A stretch of 64,000 nt of DNA, from NCBI GenBank assembly GCA_963677245.1, contig OY781921.1:62001-126000 (forward strand). Reading direction: 5' to 3'. The position numbers and the translations under genes were made by a program. The notes under the pieces were generated by a model. It saw nothing but the letters and a program-made list of their open reading frames with translations, was not told where the DNA came from and did not search any database. The stretch comes from Saccharicrinis sp963677245 (lineage in GTDB: Bacteria > Bacteroidota > Bacteroidia > Bacteroidales > Marinilabiliaceae). Positions 16,909 through 26,007 of this stretch are shown here, piece by piece; within the stretch, counting starts at the first letter, position 1; every line of letters begins with the position of its first letter.

Positions 16909-19900
16909 ATGAAAACAGCTATAAAATTCCATAAAAACTGCATTAGCATTAAATTCACTAATGTGCCACCCTTACATATATCGGCAAGACTTATTGAATT
17001 GGGTTTTAAAACCACAAACAACAAAAGCTTCGTCCGCACCAAAAAGCTGGCTCAGAACGAGCATGAGTATTTACAAGGAATGTTCGGTCATAAAGGGCTT
17101 GGGATGGCTTATATCCCGACAGCCGAGAAGGGTTTTATCCTGGATACAACTGTTCCCGATTCAATGGGGCATGAAATGCACATCGCTATCCGGAAAGTAA
17201 AGAAAAGTATCGGGATGCCTTTGTTTGACTTTGTTGCCGAGAAACTCGATTACAACAATGACGAGCTTGTTAAGTCACTTTCATGTGAACAGATTGATGC
17301 GGTATCATTGGCAATTTACAATATCGAGAAGCGTAGCCAGGGAATCATTGTTGGCGACCAAACAGGAATTGGTAAAGGTAGAACCGCAGCAGCTTTAATC
17401 CGCTACGGTGTTAAAAGCGGTCTGCAACCTGTGTTCTTATCCGAAAAACCCAACTTGTTTACAGACCTGTATCGAGACTTGTCGGACATTGGAAGTTCTG
17501 CTTTAGTTCCTTTTATCGTGAACACCAAAGAGAGCAAAACCAATGTGAAGGACAAAAGCGGTGAAGTTATTTATACAGCTCCCGAAAAGCCTACACAAGA
17601 GCGAATTATTAAGAGCAAGAAAGTACCCAATAATTACAACTTTGTTTGTGCCACTTATTCGCAGTTCAACCAACCGAAAAAACCAGCCAAACAAGAGTTT
17701 TTAAATGCTGCAAGTAGCGGTAATATCATCATCATGGACGAAGCTCATAATGCTTCGGGAAGCTCCAATACAGGAGAATTTATGCAAGGTGTATTAAGGC
17801 AAACCAAAGGCGTTTGTTTCCTGTCTGCCACCTTTGCAAAGCGACCTGATAATATGCCGATTTATGCTCAAAAGACTTCAATGAGCGATGCTAATATGAG
17901 CAAAGAGGATTTGGTAGAAGCCATCACCAAAGGTGGTGTCGCATTGCAGGAAGTATTAGCAGCCCAATTGGTTTCAGAGGGGCAAATGATTAGGCGTGAA
18001 CGTTCTTTTGAAGGTGTTGAAGTAAACTACATCGAGCTGAAAGAAAAATCCAAAGAGCAAGCTGATACCGCAGATAAGGTAACCTCTATCATCCGTGATA
18101 TTATCGGGTTTCAGGAGAAGTACATCAATAAACAGGTGGACGAGCTTGATAAGATTGCAGCAGCCGAAAGTAAAGAGGTTGAAACACGCAAAGGAACTGA
18201 GAAAGCCGGGGTTGATAATATTCCATATTTCTCAAAGGTCTTTAATGTAATCAATCAATTGCTTTTTAGTCTAAACGCTGCCGATGTTGCCGACCATGCC
18301 ATAAACAGGTTGAAAGAAGGTAAGAAACCAATCATTGCCTTTGCTTCAACGATGGGGAGCTTTTTAGAGGGAATGGCTAAACCTGATGATGTGATTAACG
18401 GAGATTTTTCAACCGTTTTGGAAAAGGGATTGGATTCAGTTCTCCGCTACACCGAAAAGGACATTGATGGAGAATCACAGGGTAAGCAATTCAATATTGC
18501 CGATTTATCGGAAGATGCTCAATTGGCTTACTACGATATTATCAGGAGAATTGAACAAGCTTCCACAGGTATTACTATCAGTCCGCTTGATTTGATAATC
18601 CAAAAGATAAAAGAAGCCGGCTATTCAGTTGGTGAAGTTACAGGTCGAAAACTTTGTGTACAGTACAAGAACCTGAACAAGAAAAACACCACCGCTCTGG
18701 TGATGAGCCGAAAAAAGGAAAACACAGCCGACTTGTTCCGTCAATTCAATGACAATGAAATTGATTGTTTGCTGATTAATCAAAGTGGTTCAACAGGAGC
18801 TTCGGCACATGCCATTGTCACCGATAAAGTGCCAGCAGAAAAGGTGAAACAGCGTGTGATGGTGATACTTCAACCTGAACTCAACATCAACACCGAAATC
18901 CAAAAGCGTGGGCGTATCAACCGCACAGGTCAGATAATGAAACCGATTTACGATTACATTATCTCATCCATCCCTGCACAAAAGCGGTTTATGATGATGC
19001 TTAAAAAGAAGCTAAAATCATTGGATGCCAATACCACCTCAAACCAAAAAAGCAGCAAATCACAATTGGAATCCGATGACTTTCTGAATAAGTACGGTGA
19101 TAAGGTGGTTCGCCAATACATGTTGGAAAACGAGGAACTAAACAAAGCCCTGGATAACCCACTGAAATTTGAGGGTAAAGAGAGTGACGAGACGCCATCA
19201 GAAGGTGATGCCTCAAAAGTAACAGGACGTGTGGCTGTTTTATCGGTTAAGGAACAGGAGAAATTCTATCAAGAAGTTATTGAGCGATATAACGATTACA
19301 TCGAATACCTCAAGCAAGCCGATGAGTACGACCTAGAGGTGGAAGTCCTAAACCTGAAAGCAGAATCACTTGAAAAGCGAGTTGTGATTGCAGGGAAAGG
19401 TGGACATTCGGTATTTGGTAACGATACCTATTTGGAAAAATGCGAATGCAACGTACTTAAAAAGCCGTATGGCAAGGCTGAACTTGAAAAGCTGATTCAA
19501 AAACAACTAAGCAGAAAACACCCCGACAGTATTTCTGAAGCTTTAGTTTCGGCTCACGAGAAATTCGTCCAAAACAAGTTATCTGACGATTTAAAGGCAT
19601 TAGAAGGAAAATACAAAGACCTTTTTAATGGTATTACCGATGAGAAAGGTTATCAGAAGATTCCTGTATTTGACAAAGCAGCCCAAAGAGATTATGTCGC
19701 TGAACGAAGCGAAGAAATTGAAGAAGGAAAACAAGCTGAGATTACCAAGATCAAAACACAAAGCGAGAATCGCAAACGCTACCTGAACAACTTTTTTAAA
19801 TTCTTCAAAGTCGGTCATGGCTATTTCTACCCGGCAGTCAGTTTTGAAACAGATAGCAGTTCCAACTCCTATTGCGTGTTTCTTGGTTTTGACATTAATC

Positions 19901-20856
19901 CCAAACGCAAAAATCCTTATGCTCCATCATCGGTAAAGCTTCGCTTTGCCATATCGGACAGTCGTAAATATATCGTTCTCCCAGCATCGGGCGATACAGC
20001 CAAAGAAATTGAGCGTGTAATGAGCCGTAGTATGCAGCTTACAACAGGTCAAAAAGAAAGTTTGATTGAACGTTGGGATGAAGCCATTAAAGACTTCACA
20101 GCAGACCGCCAAATCCGATACATCGTAACAGGGAACATACTACAAGGCTCGGCGGACTTTTCAGGCAAGTTAGTAAGCTTCACCACCAAAGGTAGAGGTG
20201 TTCAGAAGGGTGTTTTAATGAGCGAGGCATGGTCGCCCGATAATAATGATAATAAAGCAGACAATTATGTTGTAGCTCCAATTGCCAAACTGCAAAAGCA
20301 CATTATGAGCCTTCGTAATGGGGCTACTGTTGCCACCGAAAACAGGATTACAATAGCCAGGCATTATGATGGTACTTTCAAAATTATCATGCCGAAAACC
20401 AAAAGTCACATTCCTATTTACACCGATAAAAATGTAGTGAAGCTCCTGGTTAATAATCGGGATGGTTTTGAAATGGTTTCGGGAAATATGAGGGCTTCGG
20501 TTGAAGAAAGCAAGATGCCCAAACTTCTTAATCTGCTTGGTGAACGATTCAGTTTATCGGTTAAAATTCCTCGCCATTACTACGATGAGTTTTTGGATAA
20601 AGGAACAAAGCGAAGCAACTCTACTGACAGCCTTACCAATGAGGCTATGAAGATGTTTGAGCAAGACAAAAAGGAATTCCCCAAACGACTGGCCAAACAA
20701 AAGCAATCTGCACCCAAAGGCAAGAAAATAAGCATCGACAAGGGTAAACAATTGAAACTTGTGAAGCTTCGTGCAAAGGCAATCCTGATTAAGCAGAAAC
20801 AGCTTCGGGCAGTTGCCGGGCTTGGTACTCACCCTAAAATCAAGACCATACTATGA
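16909..20856 (+). CDS. Strawberry-notch-type SF2 helicase (polyvalent protein)
   Basis: 1315 residues. Walker A GDQTGIGKGRT with K156, DEAH at 277-280, SATF motif III soon after, and the second RecA domain with arginine finger motif RGRINRTGQ from 667: together the strawberry-notch helicase layout. The C-terminal 500 residues are charged, with an unrecognised globular part (about 960-1240). The tail carries the tag KLRAKAILIKQKQL (1286-1299) and then AVAGLG. Strawberry-notch helicases are a hallmark of the large 'polyvalent' proteins of phages and conjugative elements, which are thought to be delivered with the DNA and act against host defences (P1 DarB is a helicase-methylase in virions). 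The stop overlaps the next ATG (ATGA). Confidence 0.8.
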   Translation: MKTAIKFHKNCISIKFTNVPPLHISARLIELGFKTTNNKSFVRTKKLAQNEHEYLQGMFGHKGLGMAYIPTAEKGFILDTTVPDSMGHEMHIAIRKVKKSIGMPLFDFVAEKLDYNNDELVKSLSCEQIDAVSLAIYNIEKRSQGIIVGDQTGIGKGRTAAALIRYGVKSGLQPVFLSEKPNLFTDLYRDLSDIGSSALVPFIVNTKESKTNVKDKSGEVIYTAPEKPTQERIIKSKKVPNNYNFVCATYSQFNQPKKPAKQEFLNAASSGNIIIMDEAHNASGSSNTGEFMQGVLRQTKGVCFLSATFAKRPDNMPIYAQKTSMSDANMSKEDLVEAITKGGVALQEVLAAQLVSEGQMIRRERSFEGVEVNYIELKEKSKEQADTADKVTSIIRDIIGFQEKYINKQVDELDKIAAAESKEVETRKGTEKAGVDNIPYFSKVFNVINQLLFSLNAADVADHAINRLKEGKKPIIAFASTMGSFLEGMAKPDDVINGDFSTVLEKGLDSVLRYTEKDIDGESQGKQFNIADLSEDAQLAYYDIIRRIEQASTGITISPLDLIIQKIKEAGYSVGEVTGRKLCVQYKNLNKKNTTALVMSRKKENTADLFRQFNDNEIDCLLINQSGSTGASAHAIVTDKVPAEKVKQRVMVILQPELNINTEIQKRGRINRTGQIMKPIYDYIISSIPAQKRFMMMLKKKLKSLDANTTSNQKSSKSQLESDDFLNKYGDKVVRQYMLENEELNKALDNPLKFEGKESDETPSEGDASKVTGRVAVLSVKEQEKFYQEVIERYNDYIEYLKQADEYDLEVEVLNLKAESLEKRVVIAGKGGHSVFGNDTYLEKCECNVLKKPYGKAELEKLIQKQLSRKHPDSISEALVSAHEKFVQNKLSDDLKALEGKYKDLFNGITDEKGYQKIPVFDKAAQRDYVAERSEEIEEGKQAEITKIKTQSENRKRYLNNFFKFFKVGHGYFYPAVSFETDSSSNSYCVFLGFDINPKRKNPYAPSSVKLRFAISDSRKYIVLPASGDTAKEIERVMSRSMQLTTGQKESLIERWDEAIKDFTADRQIRYIVTGNILQGSADFSGKLVSFTTKGRGVQKGVLMSEAWSPDNNDNKADNYVVAPIAKLQKHIMSLRNGATVATENRITIARHYDGTFKIIMPKTKSHIPIYTDKNVVKLLVNNRDGFEMVSGNMRASVEESKMPKLLNLLGERFSLSVKIPRHYYDEFLDKGTKRSNSTDSLTNEAMKMFEQDKKEFPKRLAKQKQSAPKGKKISIDKGKQLKLVKLRAKAILIKQKQLRAVAGLGTHPKIKTIL

Positions 20857-23165
20857 CGGAAAAGGAGTTTTATAAAAAGTACAAAGCCATCCATAAGGAC
20901 ATTCGCACCAAAGGAAAATCAAAGGCTTCCATCTTAGCCAATGGTTTTAAAGAGGGCGTTAATGTCAATGCTTTGCCTATCTATAAAGGTTTTGAGAAAG
21001 CAACCGATATTATTGCCACTCGCTACAAACCGAGAAAGGGTGACTTCGTTTGGATTCTACCCAAACAAGGCTTCATTGAAGGTCGCAATGGCTACAAAAC
21101 AAAGCAAGGTTACAAACCTAATCCCAATGATGGTTTCTTTATTATCAGCGATGATTGGTCATTATACGAAAACTACTGCGCCAACTTAGCAACTCCCAAT
21201 GATGACCTTGGGGATATTGATACAGAAGTCGAAAAGGCTTTGCAGGAGAAGCAAAAGAACCGGGAATTTAAAGATGCCGGAAAGCGTGTTCATGGTTCCA
21301 GGAAAGAACAAGCCATGTACAACAAGCTTATCAGCAGTAGTGATTTAAACAGCATCGAACAGGACGAAGCGACCGCCATCGAGCTGGTTAAAAAGGATAA
21401 GGTTTTCCCAAAAGTTGACCCACAGGCAGAAAAAGAAAATGGTACGGATTCAGGGTGTGCCTTTTTGAAAGTAAAGGTTCGTCAGGCTTTCCCTGCAAAA
21501 CCACATGCCAACACTAAAGAAGCCAGGGAGCAATATGTAAAAATGGCGGAGGCTTTTGTAAAAGTTTTGAATGATGCCATTTCAATTACGGATTTACAAC
21601 AACTCGATACCATTGCCAATAATGGTGAGGTTGTGGGCAAACATGATTTTGGGATGATATTCGGCAAGGCACTTCGCAATATTGTCTTTACCATAAAGGG
21701 CTACCGCACAACTAATGCAGTTAAGGAAACCTACATGAAAGCCCATCAGTATTCAGGTATCACAAAAGAACAGGCAGCTCCACATGCAAAAAGGCTGAAA
21801 GAATACACCGATAAGCGGATTAAACGCCAACAGGACTGTATTGATTCGGCAAAGCAAATTCTTTCTCCTGCCGATATGAAACGCCACAAGCAAAACGACC
21901 TGACTTTTCAGGGAGGTATGTTGAGCAGCGTTCGAACTGTGGAGGACTATGTAAGGTATGTTACTCAGGTTTGCACACGGTTTATCAATGATGCAAAACG
22001 AGAATACGATGAGCATAAAGAGCGATTCCCATACAAGGAATTTAAACCTGATTGGAGCTGGGCGGAAACAAAGAAAACAAGCAAATCAAAAAGCAGCAGC
22101 AAAACCAAAATAGAAGCCGTACCGCTATCGTATATCAAACGCACAGGTGGTTTATTAATTGAAGAAGCGGATGAAAACACGGTTATCAAGAAGCTTCATT
22201 TTAAATCGCTCACATTAGGAAACTACGTGAAGGATGACGAAGCCAGGGAACATATTCGCCACTTTGTTGCAGCCATCGTTGATTTATGCGAGGTGCTTGA
22301 CATCAACCTGTCCATAAACGAAGCCCTGGCTATTGCTTTTGGAGCTTTTGGTCGTGGTGGCAAAGCTATGGCTACTTATTACCCAACACGCCAACTTATC
22401 AACCTGACCAAACGAAACGGTGACGGTTCGGTAGCCCATGAGTGGGGTCATTTCTTTGACCATTACTTGAATGGTTTAGAATTATCCACCAAACCATTAC
22501 GTTCAGAAAGCTATCTGAATGCCATCATTGAAAGGTTAGGGTATCGCAAGAAGTATTTCATTGGCGGTAAATCCTCCCCAACAAAAGATTGGTTCAAAGA
22601 CATTTTGAAAACAGCCATTAAAAAGGCTGTTCCTGATACAATTATGCACCAGAGTATTGCCGGGTTGATTGTTATGCTTCGCTTTGGCTATTATGCTTTG
22701 GAAGATAAAGCAGTTAGCTATAATGATTTTGATGAGACAAAGAAACGCAGAACTGACAGCTACCTGTATCACTATTCCAAACTTCAAGGTGCTTATTGGA
22801 AAGACATTGCAGAGATGTTTGCCCGAAGCTTTGAATGTTATGTGTACGACAAGCTAAAGGAAAAGGACCGGGTAAATAACTACTTGGTATCAGGAGGTAT
22901 GTTTTCTCATCCTGTTTATCCGCAAGGTCAGGAACGCATTTACATCAACAAGTGCTTTGATAACCTGATATATGCCATCAAGGAACATTTATCCATTAAA
23001 TCGTTTGAGCCATTTACCGATAAACGAGCCGATGAATACATAGACCTAACTGAAAAAGGCAGCGTGAACAAAGGTGTAATAGTGGGCAAAGAGCGCAAAC
23101 TGAAACTTGCCAAAATCAGGGCTAAAGCAATTCGCATTAAACAGAAACAATTAAAAATATCGTGA
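20853..23165 (+). CDS. LPD1-type polyvalent protein with HEXXH metallopeptidase motif
   Basis: 770 residues. Around residue 500-545 lies GAFGRGGKAMATYYP, then INLTK, then VAHEWGHFFDHYL with H529-E-W-G-H533, matching the LPD1 domain of large polyvalent proteins, a zincin-like metallopeptidase pattern. A second conserved region (about 640-690) may give the third zinc ligand (DIAEMFARSFE). The N-terminal 450 residues are charged and partly helical; similarity to other polyvalent modules is possible but unassigned. The tail ends in KIRAKAIRIKQKQL (754-767). It overlaps the helicase stop, so the pair is translationally coupled. Might process virion proteins or cleave a host defence protein; both are inference. 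Confidence 0.7.
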   Translation: MTEKEFYKKYKAIHKDIRTKGKSKASILANGFKEGVNVNALPIYKGFEKATDIIATRYKPRKGDFVWILPKQGFIEGRNGYKTKQGYKPNPNDGFFIISDDWSLYENYCANLATPNDDLGDIDTEVEKALQEKQKNREFKDAGKRVHGSRKEQAMYNKLISSSDLNSIEQDEATAIELVKKDKVFPKVDPQAEKENGTDSGCAFLKVKVRQAFPAKPHANTKEAREQYVKMAEAFVKVLNDAISITDLQQLDTIANNGEVVGKHDFGMIFGKALRNIVFTIKGYRTTNAVKETYMKAHQYSGITKEQAAPHAKRLKEYTDKRIKRQQDCIDSAKQILSPADMKRHKQNDLTFQGGMLSSVRTVEDYVRYVTQVCTRFINDAKREYDEHKERFPYKEFKPDWSWAETKKTSKSKSSSKTKIEAVPLSYIKRTGGLLIEEADENTVIKKLHFKSLTLGNYVKDDEAREHIRHFVAAIVDLCEVLDINLSINEALAIAFGAFGRGGKAMATYYPTRQLINLTKRNGDGSVAHEWGHFFDHYLNGLELSTKPLRSESYLNAIIERLGYRKKYFIGGKSSPTKDWFKDILKTAIKKAVPDTIMHQSIAGLIVMLRFGYYALEDKAVSYNDFDETKKRRTDSYLYHYSKLQGAYWKDIAEMFARSFECYVYDKLKEKDRVNNYLVSGGMFSHPVYPQGQERIYINKCFDNLIYAIKEHLSIKSFEPFTDKRADEYIDLTEKGSVNKGVIVGKERKLKLAKIRAKAIRIKQKQLKIS

Positions 23166-23166
23166 T

Positions 23167-24033
23167 ATGAAACTTACAGTTAAAAACTACAAGGAAGCCA
23201 CCAAAAATATTGACTTCAAAAAGTTGCCGGAAGCAGCACAGGAAGCACATAAAGAGTTTGATTCATTTGCCGATTTCTACAATGAGGATAAGGACATAAA
23301 AGAGATGCTTGATAATCATTTCAAAATCGTTGAACCTTACCTAAAGGATTCAGAAAAGAAAAGTCCTGCACCTAAGAAAGCACCAGCGAAGAAGAAGACT
23401 ACCTCGTCACAAAAATCGACAAAAAATGTGACTAAGAAAGTAGCACCCAAACGGACAGCAACAAAGAAAACGGCAGCACCCAAAAAAGCACAACGAAAAC
23501 CCATCGAGGTTGATTTGATGCCGTTGGAGATTAAGGTAATCAGGCGTTATCTGAACTTCCACAATAAGAAGGTAACAGAACGTCAGATATCGCTTTTGTA
23601 CAAGGTGATTCAAAAGGCTGCTACCGAAAAGACCATTCGCAAAACAAGCAAGTACGCTTCTGAAATTAAAAGTATCAGCAATGACCTGATTAAGACTTAC
23701 AAGGATATGAATGGTACTTGCAAGTTTGAAGTTCCGAATTCATTGTACACGAAGCTGAAAAAGATTGTGGATGACTACGGTGTTACTCCGGCAGTTGCAT
23801 TGATTAAGCGTTTTATCAACCTGTATGGCAATATCACGAAAGCAAAAGCTCAACGCTTGCTAACCACAGTTACCAACTCATTGAAAAACGGTAAGGTTGA
23901 CAAATCCGACAAGGAATTTGAACAGGTAAAAAACGTCCAAAAGCATTTACACGATTACCTGGAGAGTGACAAGCTGCTTGTTACCAATGTTCAGTTAAAG
24001 GGGCTACAAGGCATTGCCGGATTGGGAAAGTAA
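23167..24033 (+). CDS. Histone H1-like lysine/alanine/proline-rich protein
   Basis: 288 residues. An acidic N-terminal helix region (about 1-60) is followed by a KKAPAKKK / TKKTAAPKK type basic tract (about 62-115), typical of H1-like DNA-compacting proteins, and a helical C-terminal domain. It ends with LKGLQGIAGLGK, which contains the glycine-leucine motif of the virion candidates. Starts one base after the LPD1 gene stop. Likely compacts element DNA in the cell or in the particle; an acidic-basic split and terminal motif like those of the arginine-rich protein make the particle plausible. Confidence 0.55.
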   Translation: MKLTVKNYKEATKNIDFKKLPEAAQEAHKEFDSFADFYNEDKDIKEMLDNHFKIVEPYLKDSEKKSPAPKKAPAKKKTTSSQKSTKNVTKKVAPKRTATKKTAAPKKAQRKPIEVDLMPLEIKVIRRYLNFHNKKVTERQISLLYKVIQKAATEKTIRKTSKYASEIKSISNDLIKTYKDMNGTCKFEVPNSLYTKLKKIVDDYGVTPAVALIKRFINLYGNITKAKAQRLLTTVTNSLKNGKVDKSDKEFEQVKNVQKHLHDYLESDKLLVTNVQLKGLQGIAGLGK

Positions 24034-24047
24034 ATGCCACTACTTCC

Positions 24048-24680
24048 ATGCCCAAAAGTAGTGGCTCACAAAACAGGGCATTCAATCCCGGCACCACAAG
24101 AACCGCAGTTATCGCATCCGACCAGGTTGTTTTGGCAAACGACCTTGCCAAGATGAATTTTAAAACCATCTCAATCAGGGGAAAGTTCGGGAGACTCTTA
24201 GGAAAGCTGTATATCCCATTTTATATAATGATTTACGGCTCACGCTTTCATGGCAAGAGTACCGTAGCCCTGATGTTTGCCGATGAATTGGTAAAACAGC
24301 ATGGCTATAAAGTCCTGTATGTAGCCAATGAAGAAGGTGCAAAAGGAACAATGCAAGAGAAAGTTGTAAGGCTTGGGATTAATAGCCCAATTGGAATCAT
24401 CGAGGACTACAATCCGAAGCTATTCAGAGATTACGATGTGGTATTTATTGACAGCACCCAAACAACGGATATTTCTCACGAGGAATTTAAAGAGCTGAAG
24501 AAACAGTTCCCGAATACCTCATTTGTAATCATCAATCAGGCAAACCGAGACGGAAGCTCCAAAGGCGGAACTAAGTGGGAGCATATTGTAGATGCCATTA
24601 TGCACATCGAAAATCAAAGTGCCACAATGGAGAAAAATCGCTTTCCGGAGGGCAGTACCGAAACCATTAAAATCTTTTAG
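24048..24680 (+). CDS. RadA-like RecA-fold ATPase
   Basis: 210 residues. Walker A GSRFHGKST with K70; LYVANEEG resembles the RadA 'YVSGEE' element; Walker B VVFIDSTQT; then NQANRDGSSKGG and WEHIVDAIMHIEN match the RadA 'KEG.IAGP..LEH.VD' block, and EKNRF matches the RadA KNRFG motif. The RadA zinc finger and Lon-like domain are absent. It is about the size of membrane-virus packaging ATPases, but the motifs are RadA rather than HerA/FtsK. It could drive recombination-dependent replication, branch migration or packaging. It is the only compact motor-type ATPase in the element. Confidence 0.7.
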   Translation: MPKSSGSQNRAFNPGTTRTAVIASDQVVLANDLAKMNFKTISIRGKFGRLLGKLYIPFYIMIYGSRFHGKSTVALMFADELVKQHGYKVLYVANEEGAKGTMQEKVVRLGINSPIGIIEDYNPKLFRDYDVVFIDSTQTTDISHEEFKELKKQFPNTSFVIINQANRDGSSKGGTKWEHIVDAIMHIENQSATMEKNRFPEGSTETIKIF

Positions 24681-24681
24681 T

Positions 24682-25014
24682 ATGGAAGAAATGACAATTA
24701 AATTTTATTGGGTGGTTATAGCCGGATTGAGTTCTCTTACAGTAGGTGTACTCTCATACATTATCCGCAACGCTATTTCTAAAAATGCCACTAAAGAAAC
24801 CGTTGATGCTAAGACTGATTTACTTGAAAAGGATATTCAACACCTTACAAAAGAGCTTGAATCTTGTGAAGGTAAGTTTACTGTGTTGCATAAACGAATA
24901 TCCGATTTAAGGGACAGTTCCAAGGAGATATATGTTAGCAAAGAACTATTTCATCAAACCATAAAACAGCTTAATGAGAAGCTGGACACCATATTAAAAT
25001 TTGTAGAGAAATGA
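24682..25014 (+). CDS. Membrane-anchored coiled-coil protein of the lysis cassette
   Basis: 110 residues from the ATG at 24682, the first base but one after the preceding stop (an in-frame start further upstream would overlap the ATPase gene). One N-terminal membrane segment (about 8-28) and a coiled coil (about 45-108). Followed by holin and muramidase genes joined by ATGA overlaps. Such anchored coiled coils in lysis cassettes can be spanin-like or holin regulators. No family recognised. Confidence 0.55.
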   Translation: MEEMTIKFYWVVIAGLSSLTVGVLSYIIRNAISKNATKETVDAKTDLLEKDIQHLTKELESCEGKFTVLHKRISDLRDSSKEIYVSKELFHQTIKQLNEKLDTILKFVEK

Positions 25015-25424
25015 GAAAGTTATTTGGAAAGGCAATTAATGCCGGAGCTGCGGAAACCTTAAAAGAGGGAACTAAGCTGATTGATGAAATATTCACCACA
25101 CAAGAAGAAAAGCTCCAGGGGAAAATGGAACTTTTTAAGATGGCAGTTGCCGATAGGAGTTCGGCCAGGGAGATGTATCAGAAAGACAATTGGCTTCAAA
25201 AAGCCTTTGCAATCTTCTTTTTGCTTGCTTGGTGCAGTTTGACTTTCGTAATGCTGAACTACTTCATATTCGATACCATTCAGCTTGATGATTGGCAAAT
25301 AGCTTTTGTTAGCAGTATCAATGGTGGAATATCCACTAAACTAAGCACCATTATTGACTTTCTTTTCGGTGGTGCAATATCAGGAGTAAACGATGTCAAA
25401 CTTAAAAACAGACGTAAAAAATGA
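25011..25424 (+). CDS. Holin of the 3-TM gene-transfer-release type
   Basis: 137 residues. A charged N-terminal helix ending in SSAREMYQKDNWLQK leads into hydrophobic segments (about 65-85, 95-125), like holins of the three-membrane-segment 'gene transfer release' family. The short basic C-terminus is also usual. It overlaps both neighbours by four bases. It would form the membrane lesion that lets the GH108 enzyme reach the cell wall. Confidence 0.6.
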   Translation: MRKLFGKAINAGAAETLKEGTKLIDEIFTTQEEKLQGKMELFKMAVADRSSAREMYQKDNWLQKAFAIFFLLAWCSLTFVMLNYFIFDTIQLDDWQIAFVSSINGGISTKLSTIIDFLFGGAISGVNDVKLKNRRKK

Positions 25425-25981
25425 AAACATTCGATGAGTTGTTTGATGGTGTAATCAAGCATGAAGGCTATTATGCTAATGTAGAGGGCGACCGAGGTGG
25501 AGAAACCTATATGGGTGTTGCCCGGAATTTGCATCCCGATTGGGAAGGTTGGCAATACATTGATGCCTACAAGGAAACCTATGGAAAAATACCTTGGAAC
25601 TTTAAGATTGATGTTCCTCAATTGACACAGCTTGTAAAGGATTTTTATGAGCAGACCTTTTACAAAAGGTTTAAAATTGATGAAATCTCTGATGGTTCAC
25701 TACAAGAAATCATTTTTGATTGGTGCGTTAATAGTGGAGTATGGGGAGCCAGAGGTGTTCAACGTGTGTTAAACCAATTCTTTGAAGCTGATTTAAAGAT
25801 GGATGGTATTATTGGTAAAATGACACTTGCTGCAATTGCCAATTGCCAGCCAAAGGAACTGTTTTGGGAAATTAAAAAAGCAAGAATCCGCTATTACCAC
25901 AAGATTGCCAAGAAAGGCAAAAATCATTTATTCCTTGAAGGGTGGTTAAAGCGGATTGGCTCAATTGAGTTTGGAGATTAA
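25421..25981 (+). CDS. GH108 N-acetylmuramidase (endolysin)
   Basis: 186 residues, normal for the family. It begins with the GH108 signature: E15 in KHEGYY is the catalytic glutamate, followed by the D-R-G-G-E-T-Y-M-G substrate-binding element. The C-terminal half (about 90-180) has the peptidoglycan-binding pattern with DGIIGKMTLAAI. No signal peptide, so it needs the holin. It ends the plus-strand run of the element, 26 bases before the stop of the convergent integrase gene. Lysis enzyme for particle release. Confidence 0.8.
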   Translation: MKTFDELFDGVIKHEGYYANVEGDRGGETYMGVARNLHPDWEGWQYIDAYKETYGKIPWNFKIDVPQLTQLVKDFYEQTFYKRFKIDEISDGSLQEIIFDWCVNSGVWGARGVQRVLNQFFEADLKMDGIIGKMTLAAIANCQPKELFWEIKKARIRYYHKIAKKGKNHLFLEGWLKRIGSIEFGD

Positions 25982-26007
25982 TTTCACCTCTCCCGAAATG
26001 AATCTTT

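Noticed and set aside
24048..24680. HerA/FtsK packaging ATPase
   Set aside because: Size fits, but the motifs after Walker B (EHIVD, KNRF) are those of RadA.
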